Assembly: GCF_006376675.1 (NCBI RefSeq)
Contig: NZ_VEWK01000002.1
Coordinates: 372,001-436,000 of the forward strand
Direction of reading: 5' to 3'
Length of the DNA stretch: 64,000 nucleotides
Origin: Brucella pecoris
Lineage (GTDB): Bacteria; Pseudomonadota; Alphaproteobacteria; Rhizobiales; Rhizobiaceae
The translations under genes and the position numbers were made by a program. Under the pieces are notes generated by a model. The model ran no database searches and was not told where the DNA came from. It worked only from the letters and a program-made list of their open reading frames with translations. Positions 57,272 to 64,000 of the stretch are shown piece by piece; the first letter of the stretch is position 1; each line of letters starts with the position of its first letter.

Positions 57272-59428
57272 TCAGGACATATGCGCCAGCACAGCCAACA
57301 GCAGAAGAGCCACGATATTGGTGATCTTGATGGCCGGATTGACCGCAGGACCGGCTGTATCCTTGTAGGGATCGCCAACCGTATCGCCGGTCACCGACGC
57401 TTTGTGCGCTTCCGATCCTTTCAGGTGTTTCACACCATCGGCATCGGTAAACCCGTCTTCGAAGCTCTTCTTGGCATTATCCCACGCACCGCCGCCTGAC
57501 GTCATGGAAATCGCCACGAACAGGCCATTGATGATAACGCCGAGAAGCGATGCACCGAGCGCCGCAAAGGCCGCGGCCTTCGAGCCTGAGATGAGCAACA
57601 CGCCGAAATAAACGACAATTGGCGCCAGCACAGGCAGGAGCGACGGGATGATCATTTCCCGGATCGCGGCCTTGGTCAGAAGATCGACAGCACGGGCATA
57701 ATCGGGACGTTCCTTGCCCGTCATGATTCCCGGCTTTTCGCGGAACTGGCGGCGCACTTCCTGCACGACCGCGCTCCCGGCCCTACCCACGGCCGTCATT
57801 GCCATGCCGCTGAACAGATAAGGGATCAGACCACCGAAGATCAGGCCAGCAACCACGTAAGGGTTTGAGAGATCGAAAGAGACTGGCCCCATATCCGCGA
57901 AATACGGATAAGTCTGTCCGTTGGCAGCGAAATAGGCCAGATCGTTGGAATAAGCCGCGAACAGCACAAGCGCGCCGAGGCCCGCCGAACCGATGGCATA
58001 GCCCTTCGTGACGGCCTTGGTCGTATTGCCGACAGCATCGAGCGCATCGGTGGCTTTGCGGACCTCCGGGTCGAGACCAGCCATTTCCGCGATGCCACCT
58101 GCATTGTCCGTGACCGGACCGAAGGCATCGAGCGCCACGATCATCCCTGCAATACCGAGCATGGCAGTAACGGCGATTGCCGTACCGAACAGGCCCGCAA
58201 GCTGATAGGTCGAGATGATGCCACCAACAATCACGATTGCTGGAAGCGCGGTTGATTCAAGCGAAACCGCCAACCCCTGAATGACATTCGTGCCATGGCC
58301 TGTGACGGAAGCCTGCGCGATGGAATTCACCGGACGCTTGTTGGTGCCGGTATAATATTCCGTAATCACGACGATCAGACCGGTCACGATCAGGCCTATC
58401 AGCCCGCACATGAAGAGATTGGTGCCGGTAATGCTTTTGCCGGCCACAGTTCCGATTTCGCCCCAACCGATGGTCAGCGTATTGGCGACAGCAAGACCTA
58501 CGATGGAGAGCAGTCCTGTCGCGATTAGTCCCTTGTAAAGGGCGCCCATGATGGAACCGTCGACGCTGAGCTTGACGAAGAAAGTGCCCATGATCGACGT
58601 GATGACACACGCACCGCAGATCATCAGCGGATAGAGCATAACATTCGACAGAACGTCCGATCCGTTGAAAAAGATCGCACCAAGAACCATCGTCGCAACC
58701 ACGGTAACGGCATAGGTTTCGAACAGGTCGGCGGCCATGCCTGCGCAATCGCCGACGTTGTCGCCGACATTATCTGCAATGGTAGCGGGATTACGCGGAT
58801 CATCCTCGGGAATACCGGCTTCCACCTTGCCGACAAGATCGCCGCCGACATCAGCACCCTTGGTAAAGATGCCGCCCCCCAGACGCGCGAAGATCGAGAT
58901 CAGTGAGGCACCGAAGCCGAGCGACACAAGCGCATCGATAACCGTGCGGTCCGAAGGCGAGTAACCAAGCCAGACAGTGAGAATAAAATAGTAGACGGAT
59001 ACGCCGAGCAGCGCGAGTCCTGCCACCAGAAGGCCGGTAATAGCTCCTGACTTGAACGCCAGCTCAAGCCCTCCGGCGAGGCTGAGCGAAGCTGCCTGCG
59101 CAGTGCGCACATTGGCGCGAACCGAAACGTGCATTCCGATAAAGCCGGTGACACCCGACAAAACCGCCCCGATCAGGAAGCCGATTGCGGCACTGATCGA
59201 CAGCAGATACCAGGCTGCCAGAAAAACCACGACGCCGACGATTGCAATCGTCGAATATTGTCTTGTGAGATAGGCTGAGGCACCCTCGCGGATGGCTTCA
59301 GCAATTTCCTGCATGCGCTGCGTCCCCTGATCGGCTGCAAGAACCGAGCGGATCGCCCATATGGCGAAGAGAACGGAAAGCACACCGCAGGCAATGACGA
59401 GAACTAAGACTGCCACTCCCATTTGCAT
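57272..59428 (-). CDS. hppA: K+-insensitive pyrophosphate-energised proton pump
   Basis: 718 residues, about 16 membrane helices. The PPi-binding loop is [20 protein letters not shown] with [19 protein letters not shown], and a second site has [18 protein letters not shown]. The Lys in [14 protein letters not shown] marks the K+-insensitive class. It couples PPi hydrolysis to proton transport. ATG at 59428 with GGGAG is chosen over a TTG three codons earlier. Confidence 0.96.
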   Translation of the reverse strand: MQMGVAVLVLVIACGVLSVLFAIWAIRSVLAADQGTQRMQEIAEAIREGASAYLTRQYSTIAIVGVVVFLAAWYLLSISAAIGFLIGAVLSGVTGFIGMHVSVRANVRTAQAASLSLAGGLELAFKSGAITGLLVAGLALLGVSVYYFILTVWLGYSPSDRTVIDALVSLGFGASLISIFARLGGGIFTKGADVGGDLVGKVEAGIPEDDPRNPATIADNVGDNVGDCAGMAADLFETYAVTVVATMVLGAIFFNGSDVLSNVMLYPLMICGACVITSIMGTFFVKLSVDGSIMGALYKGLIATGLLSIVGLAVANTLTIGWGEIGTVAGKSITGTNLFMCGLIGLIVTGLIVVITEYYTGTNKRPVNSIAQASVTGHGTNVIQGLAVSLESTALPAIVIVGGIISTYQLAGLFGTAIAVTAMLGIAGMIVALDAFGPVTDNAGGIAEMAGLDPEVRKATDALDAVGNTTKAVTKGYAIGSAGLGALVLFAAYSNDLAYFAANGQTYPYFADMGPVSFDLSNPYVVAGLIFGGLIPYLFSGMAMTAVGRAGSAVVQEVRRQFREKPGIMTGKERPDYARAVDLLTKAAIREMIIPSLLPVLAPIVVYFGVLLISGSKAAAFAALGASLLGVIINGLFVAISMTSGGGAWDNAKKSFEDGFTDADGVKHLKGSEAHKASVTGDTVGDPYKDTAGPAVNPAIKITNIVALLLLAVLAHMS

Positions 59429-59722
59429 AAAGGCCAACTCCCATTGAGTTTGCGCTGGCTACCGTCAGATCGCAGGCCGCGATTGTCGGCAGGCACATGC
59501 GCAGGATAGGCCCGAAAACCCCTCCCCGGACCCGATTGAGCGGCATGGAAGTGCCTGAAGCCAATACAAGATACCGGGCTTCATCGGTATATTCACGTCT
59601 GGAACTTACGCCTTGGAATCAATCAATTGGCGCGATTCCTTGCATTTCAGCATTCTCAATGCCGCATACCCAACATGCGAAACGGTTTAACAAACGTCAA
59701 GTCGTTCTTTACCAGCTTACAA
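59429..59722. other. Intergenic region upstream of hppA
   Basis: Nearly 300 bp that hold the hppA promoter and leader. GGAATC and GATTCC around 59616-59640 can pair. No gene is visible. Confidence 0.5.
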
Positions 59723-59760
59723 TGAAAGAAGGGCTGCGATTTCTCACAGCCCTTCTTTCA
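59723..59760 (-). terminator. Terminator after nusB
   Basis: TGAAAGAAGGGCTG and CAGCCCTTCTTTCA form a perfect 14-bp stem around a 10-nt loop, 24 bp after the nusB stop. The leftward transcript has a U-rich 3' arm. Confidence 0.85.
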
Positions 59761-59783
59761 TGATTATTGCCAGAGATACCGGA

Positions 59784-60290
59784 TCAGCGCGGCTTCACAC
59801 CACGGCTCTCGCCACGAATGACAAATGCCAGTCGGTCAAGCACGGCATTGACCAGTTTCGGTTCGTCTTCCGTGTAGAAAGCCTTGGCGATATCGACATA
59901 TTCCGACACGATGACGGCCGTCGGCACGTCCTTACGTGTCTGCAATTCCCAGGCGCCAGCACGCAGGATGGCGCGCAGCGTCGAATCGAGACGCGACAGC
60001 GGCCAGTCTTCCGTCAGCGCCTGATGGATCATCGGATCGAGTTTCAACTGTTCATCGACGACACCGGCCACGATTGCACGGAACCATTGCGGATCGGCAT
60101 CGAGATATTGCGTGCCGTCCACTTCCTTGCCGAGACGGAAAGCTTCGTACTCAGCCACCACTTCCAGAACGCCCGTCCCGGCAACATCCATCTGATAGAG
60201 CGCCTGGACTGCAGCAAGACGGGCAACGCCACGCTTGTTCGCCGTGCGCGGAAGATTTGGCGTTGGGCGGCCCTCGGTAGAAGAATTCAT
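59784..60290 (-). CDS. nusB: Transcription antitermination factor NusB
   Basis: 168 residues: [60 protein letters not shown]. It binds boxA in rRNA transcripts with NusE/S10. Start at 60290 is 5 bp after ribH, so coupled to it. Confidence 0.96.
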   Translation of the reverse strand: MNSSTEGRPTPNLPRTANKRGVARLAAVQALYQMDVAGTGVLEVVAEYEAFRLGKEVDGTQYLDADPQWFRAIVAGVVDEQLKLDPMIHQALTEDWPLSRLDSTLRAILRAGAWELQTRKDVPTAVIVSEYVDIAKAFYTEDEPKLVNAVLDRLAFVIRGESRGVKPR

Positions 60291-60295
60291 AATGA

Positions 60296-60757
60296 TCAGA
60301 CTCCGAACTTCTTGCGCAGATCGATCATGGTCAGCGCAGCACGGGCAGCAAAACCGCCCTTGTCCTTGTCTTCGCGGCGGGCGCGAACCCATGCCTGCTC
60401 TTCGTTCTCGACCGTCAGAATGCCGTTGCCGATTGCGATGCTTTCCTCGACCGAGAGATCGGTGAGAGCGCGGCAGGATTCATTGGATACTATATCGAAG
60501 TGATAGGTTTCACCACGGATAACCGTGCCGAGCGCGACAAATCCGTCATATTCTTTGCCGCCATTCTCTTCGCCATCGAGAGCAAACGAGATAACCGCCG
60601 GAACTTCCAGCGCACCGGGAACCGTCACGACATCATAGGTTGCCCCTGCCTCATCCAAGGCTGCCTTTGCGCCATCCAGAAGCGCGTCAGCGAGATCATC
60701 GTAGAAACGCGCTTCAACAATAAGCAAATGCGGCGCATGCGCCTCGTGCTTGGACAT
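60296..60757 (-). CDS. ribH: 6,7-dimethyl-8-ribityllumazine synthase
   Basis: 153 residues from [57 protein letters not shown] (catalytic His region) and [15 protein letters not shown] are conserved. It makes the lumazine precursor of riboflavin. GGAG 8 nt before ATG at 60757; a start at 60769 (MEFLMSKHE) is the alternative used in some Brucella annotations. Confidence 0.96.
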   Translation of the reverse strand: MSKHEAHAPHLLIVEARFYDDLADALLDGAKAALDEAGATYDVVTVPGALEVPAVISFALDGEENGGKEYDGFVALGTVIRGETYHFDIVSNESCRALTDLSVEESIAIGNGILTVENEEQAWVRARREDKDKGGFAARAALTMIDLRKKFGV

Positions 60758-60782
60758 GAGAAACTCCATGACAAATTTTGCG

Positions 60783-60851
60783 GACCGCAACGATTGCGGT
60801 CAACGCTTAAAATCGGGATATGCTTTTACAGCCTGGGAATTTAGGCTGTAA
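60783..60851 (-). promoter_or_regulatory. Two hairpins between ribE and ribH
   Basis: TTACAGCCT/AGGCTGTAA (60826-60851) and GACCGCAA/TTGCGGTC (60783-60801) are perfect stems in the 96-bp gap. The gap is too short for an FMN riboswitch. A processing or translation-control role is inferred. Confidence 0.45.
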
Positions 60852-60853
60852 GC

Positions 60854-61462
60854 CTATTTCTGATATTGCGCAAGCCTTGCTGCGTAACGTGCCAACTGGT
60901 CGATCTCGATATTCACCTTGTCACCTGCTTTCCGCTCGCCCCAAGTCGTGACTTCCAGCGAATGGCGGATCAAAAGCACATCGAACTCGCTTCCATTCAC
61001 GCCATTGACCGTCAGCGAGGTTCCGTCGAGCGCAACCGAACCCTTCTGGGCGATGAATGGTGCCAGTTCTTCCGGCGCGCGCAGGGTGAACCGCACTGCA
61101 TCGCCCTCATCCTTGCGCTCGATGATTTCAGCCTGTCCGTCGACATGGCCCAAAACAAGATGACCGCCCATTTCGTCGCCAAGCTTCAGCGAGCGTTCCA
61201 GATTGATATTCCGTCCGCTCTGCCAACTGGAGATCGTGGTCAGGCGTAGCGCCTCTTCCCATGCCTCGACTTCGAACCAGCGGGCATTCGTGCCCTTTTC
61301 CGGAAGCGCCACCACCGTGAGGCAGACACCGGAACAGGCGATTGATGCGCCAAGCTCGATCGTTTCGGGATCATAGGCGGTTTCGATACGCAGAAGAACG
61401 CCCTCATTCAGCGGCTTGATCCGGTCAACCTTGCCGATATCGGTTATAATGCCTGTAAACAT
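60854..61462 (-). CDS. ribE: Riboflavin synthase alpha chain
   Basis: 202 residues, two lumazine-binding repeats: MFTGIITDIGKVDRIKPLNE and IACSGVCLTVV in the first; MGGHLVLGHVDGQAEII and VALDGTSLTVNGV in the second. It dismutates two lumazines to riboflavin. The ATG at 61462 overlaps the ribD stop by one base. Confidence 0.96.
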   Translation of the reverse strand: MFTGIITDIGKVDRIKPLNEGVLLRIETAYDPETIELGASIACSGVCLTVVALPEKGTNARWFEVEAWEEALRLTTISSWQSGRNINLERSLKLGDEMGGHLVLGHVDGQAEIIERKDEGDAVRFTLRAPEELAPFIAQKGSVALDGTSLTVNGVNGSEFDVLLIRHSLEVTTWGERKAGDKVNIEIDQLARYAARLAQYQK

Positions 61463-62583
61463 CAAGTCTTCCTTACATATTCCGCATAGGCATCGTCGCC
61501 GTAGCGAGCCTGCCGCAGAATTTTGAACTTGTCTGCGATATGGGTTGCAAGCCCGTCGACGGCAACCCCATGCTCCGAGCCGATTTCAACCGGCGAGCTG
61601 ATGATAGCAAGCCGGTCTACCAGCCCCTCTTCCAGAAAGCTTTTCGCAACACCTGCTCCGCCTTCAACGAGAACTGAGGAAATGCCCTGTGCGGCAAGAT
61701 CGTCCATGAGTTCGGGCAAGGCGATGCGGCAGTCATGAGCTTCGGTTGCGAGAATGCGGCAACCGGCGGCCTGCAGCTCATAGCGCCGTTCCGGCGATGC
61801 TTCTTCGCCACAGGCAATCCACAAGGGCTGGGCATCAGCGGTCCGTACGAGCATCGAGGAAAGCGGCAGGCGCAATCCGCTGTCGAGCACCACACGAACA
61901 GGCGAACGCTGTTCCAAACCCGGCAAGCGACAGTTCAACACCGGATCGTCGGCCAGCGCTGTTTCAATACCAATCAGGATCACATCGCTTTGCGCTCGCA
62001 GAATATGCGACTGCGCACGTGCAATCGGCCCCGTTATCGCAACCTGCCCCTCACCCCGGCGACCGATCATGCCATCAGAGGAAAGCGCAAGTTTCAGAAT
62101 CACTTCCGGGCGTTTCTTTGCAGAACGATTCAGATAACCGGCAAGATCGTCAGCAGCCTGTTCGGCGAGAATGCCGGGCACGACTTCGATCCCTGCCTCG
62201 CGCAAAATGGCGAAACCCTTTCCGCTGACACGCTCATCTGGATCGGTCGCAGCAACCACGACACGCGCTACCCCTGCCCGCACCAGCGCTTCAGCACAGG
62301 GCGGCGTGCGTCCGTGATGTGCGCATGGCTCCAGCGTCACATAAGCCGTCGCGCCGCGAGCGGCCTCTCCCGCATCAGCCAGTGCCTGCGGCTCGGCATG
62401 GGGTCTGCCGCCAATTGCGGTTACACCGCGTCCGACGATGATACCGTCCTTGACGAGAATCGTTCCGACTGACGGATTGGTGCCTGTCAGCCCTTTATGA
62501 CGCCGCGCATGACGGATCGTCGCGTCCATGAAGCGAACATCATCCGGAGTTGCGTTCGAATGCGGAAACTTGCTGCCACTCAT
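61462..62583 (-). CDS. ribD: Bifunctional riboflavin deaminase/reductase
   Basis: 373 residues. Deaminase zinc motif HAE with PCAHHGRTPPC in the first 150 residues, then the reductase domain (RPEVILKLALSSDGMIGRRG, VLVEGGAGVAKSFLEEGLVD). It carries out the second and third steps of riboflavin synthesis. Starts 2 bp after nrdR. Confidence 0.96.
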   Translation of the reverse strand: MSGSKFPHSNATPDDVRFMDATIRHARRHKGLTGTNPSVGTILVKDGIIVGRGVTAIGGRPHAEPQALADAGEAARGATAYVTLEPCAHHGRTPPCAEALVRAGVARVVVAATDPDERVSGKGFAILREAGIEVVPGILAEQAADDLAGYLNRSAKKRPEVILKLALSSDGMIGRRGEGQVAITGPIARAQSHILRAQSDVILIGIETALADDPVLNCRLPGLEQRSPVRVVLDSGLRLPLSSMLVRTADAQPLWIACGEEASPERRYELQAAGCRILATEAHDCRIALPELMDDLAAQGISSVLVEGGAGVAKSFLEEGLVDRLAIISSPVEIGSEHGVAVDGLATHIADKFKILRQARYGDDAYAEYVRKT

Positions 62584-62585
62584 TC

Positions 62586-63062
62586 TTAAGCGTCCAGATC
62601 GTCCTCGGTTTCAGCAACGGTCAGTTCATCGATGACGTTATGGAAATCGACGGCCTTGCTGAAATTGCGATAGACCGATGCGAAGCGGATATAGGCAATA
62701 TCGTCGATGCCTTTCAGCGCATCCATTGCCAACCGCCCGATTTCATCGGATGTCACCTCCGCCTCGCCCGAACTTTCAAGCTGACGGACAATGCCGGAAA
62801 TGGCGCGTTCGACCCGGTCGCTATCGACTTCGCGTTTGCGCAGCGCCACCTCGATGGACCGCGTGAGCTTGTCACGATCGAAGGGGACCCGACGCCCGCT
62901 TTTTTTCACGACCATCAGGTCGCGCAACTGCACGCGCTCAAAGGTCGTGAAACGACCGCCGCACACCGAACAGACACGGCGTCTGCGAATGACAGCGCCG
63001 TCTTCCGCAGGGCGGGAATCCTTCACTTGCGTATCTTCAGACTGGCAATAGGGACAACGCAT
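62586..63062 (-). CDS. nrdR: Transcriptional repressor NrdR
   Basis: 158 residues. Zinc ribbon CPYC...CSVC at the N-terminus and an ATP-cone ([20 protein letters not shown]). It represses ribonucleotide reductase genes when bound to dATP/ATP. First gene of the nrdR-ribD-ribE-ribH-nusB unit. Confidence 0.97.
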   Translation of the reverse strand: MRCPYCQSEDTQVKDSRPAEDGAVIRRRRVCSVCGGRFTTFERVQLRDLMVVKKSGRRVPFDRDKLTRSIEVALRKREVDSDRVERAISGIVRQLESSGEAEVTSDEIGRLAMDALKGIDDIAYIRFASVYRNFSKAVDFHNVIDELTVAETEDDLDA

Positions 63063-63233
63063 GGAACTCTTTCAATCTCAATATCGGCAGCTTCAATACT
63101 GGTAACTTTGCACTGGCGACGAACAGCTCATATGTGGGGTTATCCCCGCCAAAAACTCAAGAGCTGTACCACCGGCAACCGATTCCCGGCAATCATAGCC
63201 CATAAGCGGCAACCTACCTACCAGATGCGACAA

Positions 63234-63270
63234 TGAAAAAGCCCCGCTCAACAGAGTTGAAACGGGGCTT
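63234..63270 (-). terminator. Rho-independent terminator of glyA
   Basis: Read leftward: AAGCCCCG and CGGGGCTT with an inner TCAA/TTGA pairing, followed by TTTTTC. It separates glyA from nrdR. Confidence 0.93.
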
Positions 63271-63292
63271 CATCTTGATCATGGAAACGGGT

Positions 63293-64000
63293 TTAGCCCT
63301 GATAGTCGTACATTGGGAAACGGGCGGTCAAGTTCATGACCTTTTCCTTCACGGCTTGTTCGACGGCAGCATTGCCTTCGTCGGAATTGGCAACCTTGAG
63401 GCCGTCGAGAACTTCGGCGATCAGCGAACCGATTTCCTTGAATTCAGCAGCGCCGAAACCGCGGGTCGTGCCTGCAGGCGTGCCGAGGCGGACGCCGGAG
63501 GTGACGAACGGCTTTTCAGGGTCGAACGGAATACCATTCTTGTTGCAGGTGATGTTGGCGCGGCCGAGAGCGGCTTCCGCACGCTTGCCCGTTGCGTTCT
63601 TCGGACGCAGATCGACCAGCATCAGATGGTTGTCAGTGCCGCCGGAAACGATATCGAGGCCATTCGACTTCAGTTCTTCGGCAAGCGCGCGCGCATTGTC
63701 TACGACGTTCTTGGCATAGAGCTTGAATTCAGGCTTCAGCGCTTCACCGAAGGCAACCGCCTTGGCGGCGATGACGTGCATCAGCGGGCCGCCCTGAAGA
63801 CCTGGGAAAACAGCCGAATTGAACTTCTTCGCCAGATCGGCATCATTGGTGAGGATCATGCCGCCGCGTGGACCGCGAAGCGACTTGTGTGTCGTGGTCG
63901 TGCAGACATGTGCATGCGGAACCGGCGAAGGATGAACGCCACCGGCAACCAGACCGGCGATATGCGCCATATCGACCATGAGATAGGCACCGACTTCATC
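63293..64000 (-). CDS. glyA: Serine hydroxymethyltransferase (C-terminal part; 5' end outside window)
   Basis: The frame is open to the window edge; 235 residues are visible. The PLP lysine motif [14 protein letters not shown], the [20 protein letters not shown] region and [20 protein letters not shown] are diagnostic. It interconverts serine and glycine, feeding one-carbon units to tetrahydrofolate. Confidence 0.98.
   Translation of the reverse strand, partial: DEVGAYLMVDMAHIAGLVAGGVHPSPVPHAHVCTTTTHKSLRGPRGGMILTNDADLAKKFNSAVFPGLQGGPLMHVIAAKAVAFGEALKPEFKLYAKNVVDNARALAEELKSNGLDIVSGGTDNHLMLVDLRPKNATGKRAEAALGRANITCNKNGIPFDPEKPFVTSGVRLGTPAGTTRGFGAAEFKEIGSLIAEVLDGLKVANSDEGNAAVEQAVKEKVMNLTARFPMYDYQG

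Noticed and set aside
60758..60853. Possible FMN riboswitch before ribH
   Set aside because: The gap is only 96 bp and holds two simple hairpins, not the six-stem FMN element.

Overview
The window looks like chromosomal DNA of an alphaproteobacterium of the Brucellaceae, most likely a Brucella/Ochrobactrum (O. anthropi-like) strain. Supporting this are a type-2 ArgC, a split nor cluster, the gene order plsX-fabH-ihfA-merR, the order glyA-nrdR-ribD-ribE-ribH-nusB, and paired palindromic repeats that resemble the Bru-RS elements of Brucella. The assignment rests on gene content and recalled protein similarity; no database search was run.

Layout. 1-5.5 kb: nitric oxide reductase cluster norEF-norCBQD. 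5.6-9.2 kb: small accessory genes (GNAT, F420-reductase-like protein plus luciferase-like monooxygenase, LrgAB). 9.4-10 kb: an eroded ISL3-type transposase beside tRNA-Val. 10.1-17.2 kb: a ferric-siderophore island with FecI/FecR regulators, TonB-dependent receptor, FhuD-like and FhuB-like proteins, but no ATPase. 17.5-28 kb: a divergent sugar-type catabolic locus (complete ABC transporter, PfkB kinase, lyase of the argininosuccinate lyase superfamily, ROK regulator, large PIG-L deacetylase). 28.2-37.9 kb: housekeeping and small genes (Flp pilin, lipoprotein, cupin, MetZ, rplM-rpsI, agmatinase, argC, APH(6)-like kinase, ctaA). 37.9-47.7 kb: a compact exopolysaccharide locus. 47.7-50 kb: ynfA, tRNA-Pro, SDR, MBL hydrolase. 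50.1-51.4 kb: a guanidine-responsive segment. 51.4-64 kb: lipid, envelope and riboflavin genes, mostly leftward (merR, ihfA, fabH, plsX, yceD, bc1 chaperone, bamE, hppA, nusB, rib genes, nrdR, glyA).

The most exciting feature is at 50.16-51.4 kb. Two RNA leaders in a row each carry the paired hairpins with ACGR loops that define the guanidine-II (mini-ykkC) riboswitch. The second precedes a SugE/Gdx-type SMR guanidinium exporter, as expected. The first precedes a complete atpB (F0 subunit a) that stands alone, without atpE, atpF or atpI. It keeps the essential Arg175 but has Val where the family normally has Asn, four residues later. This suggests a guanidine-inducible replacement subunit a for the ATP synthase, an arrangement I do not know from the literature.

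Other structure worth attention: two dispersed repeat families, one of which supplies the TAG stop codon of three genes; a BY-kinase-like polysaccharide co-polymerase with a degenerate P-loop; and a 30-bp duplication at the 3' end of rpsI.
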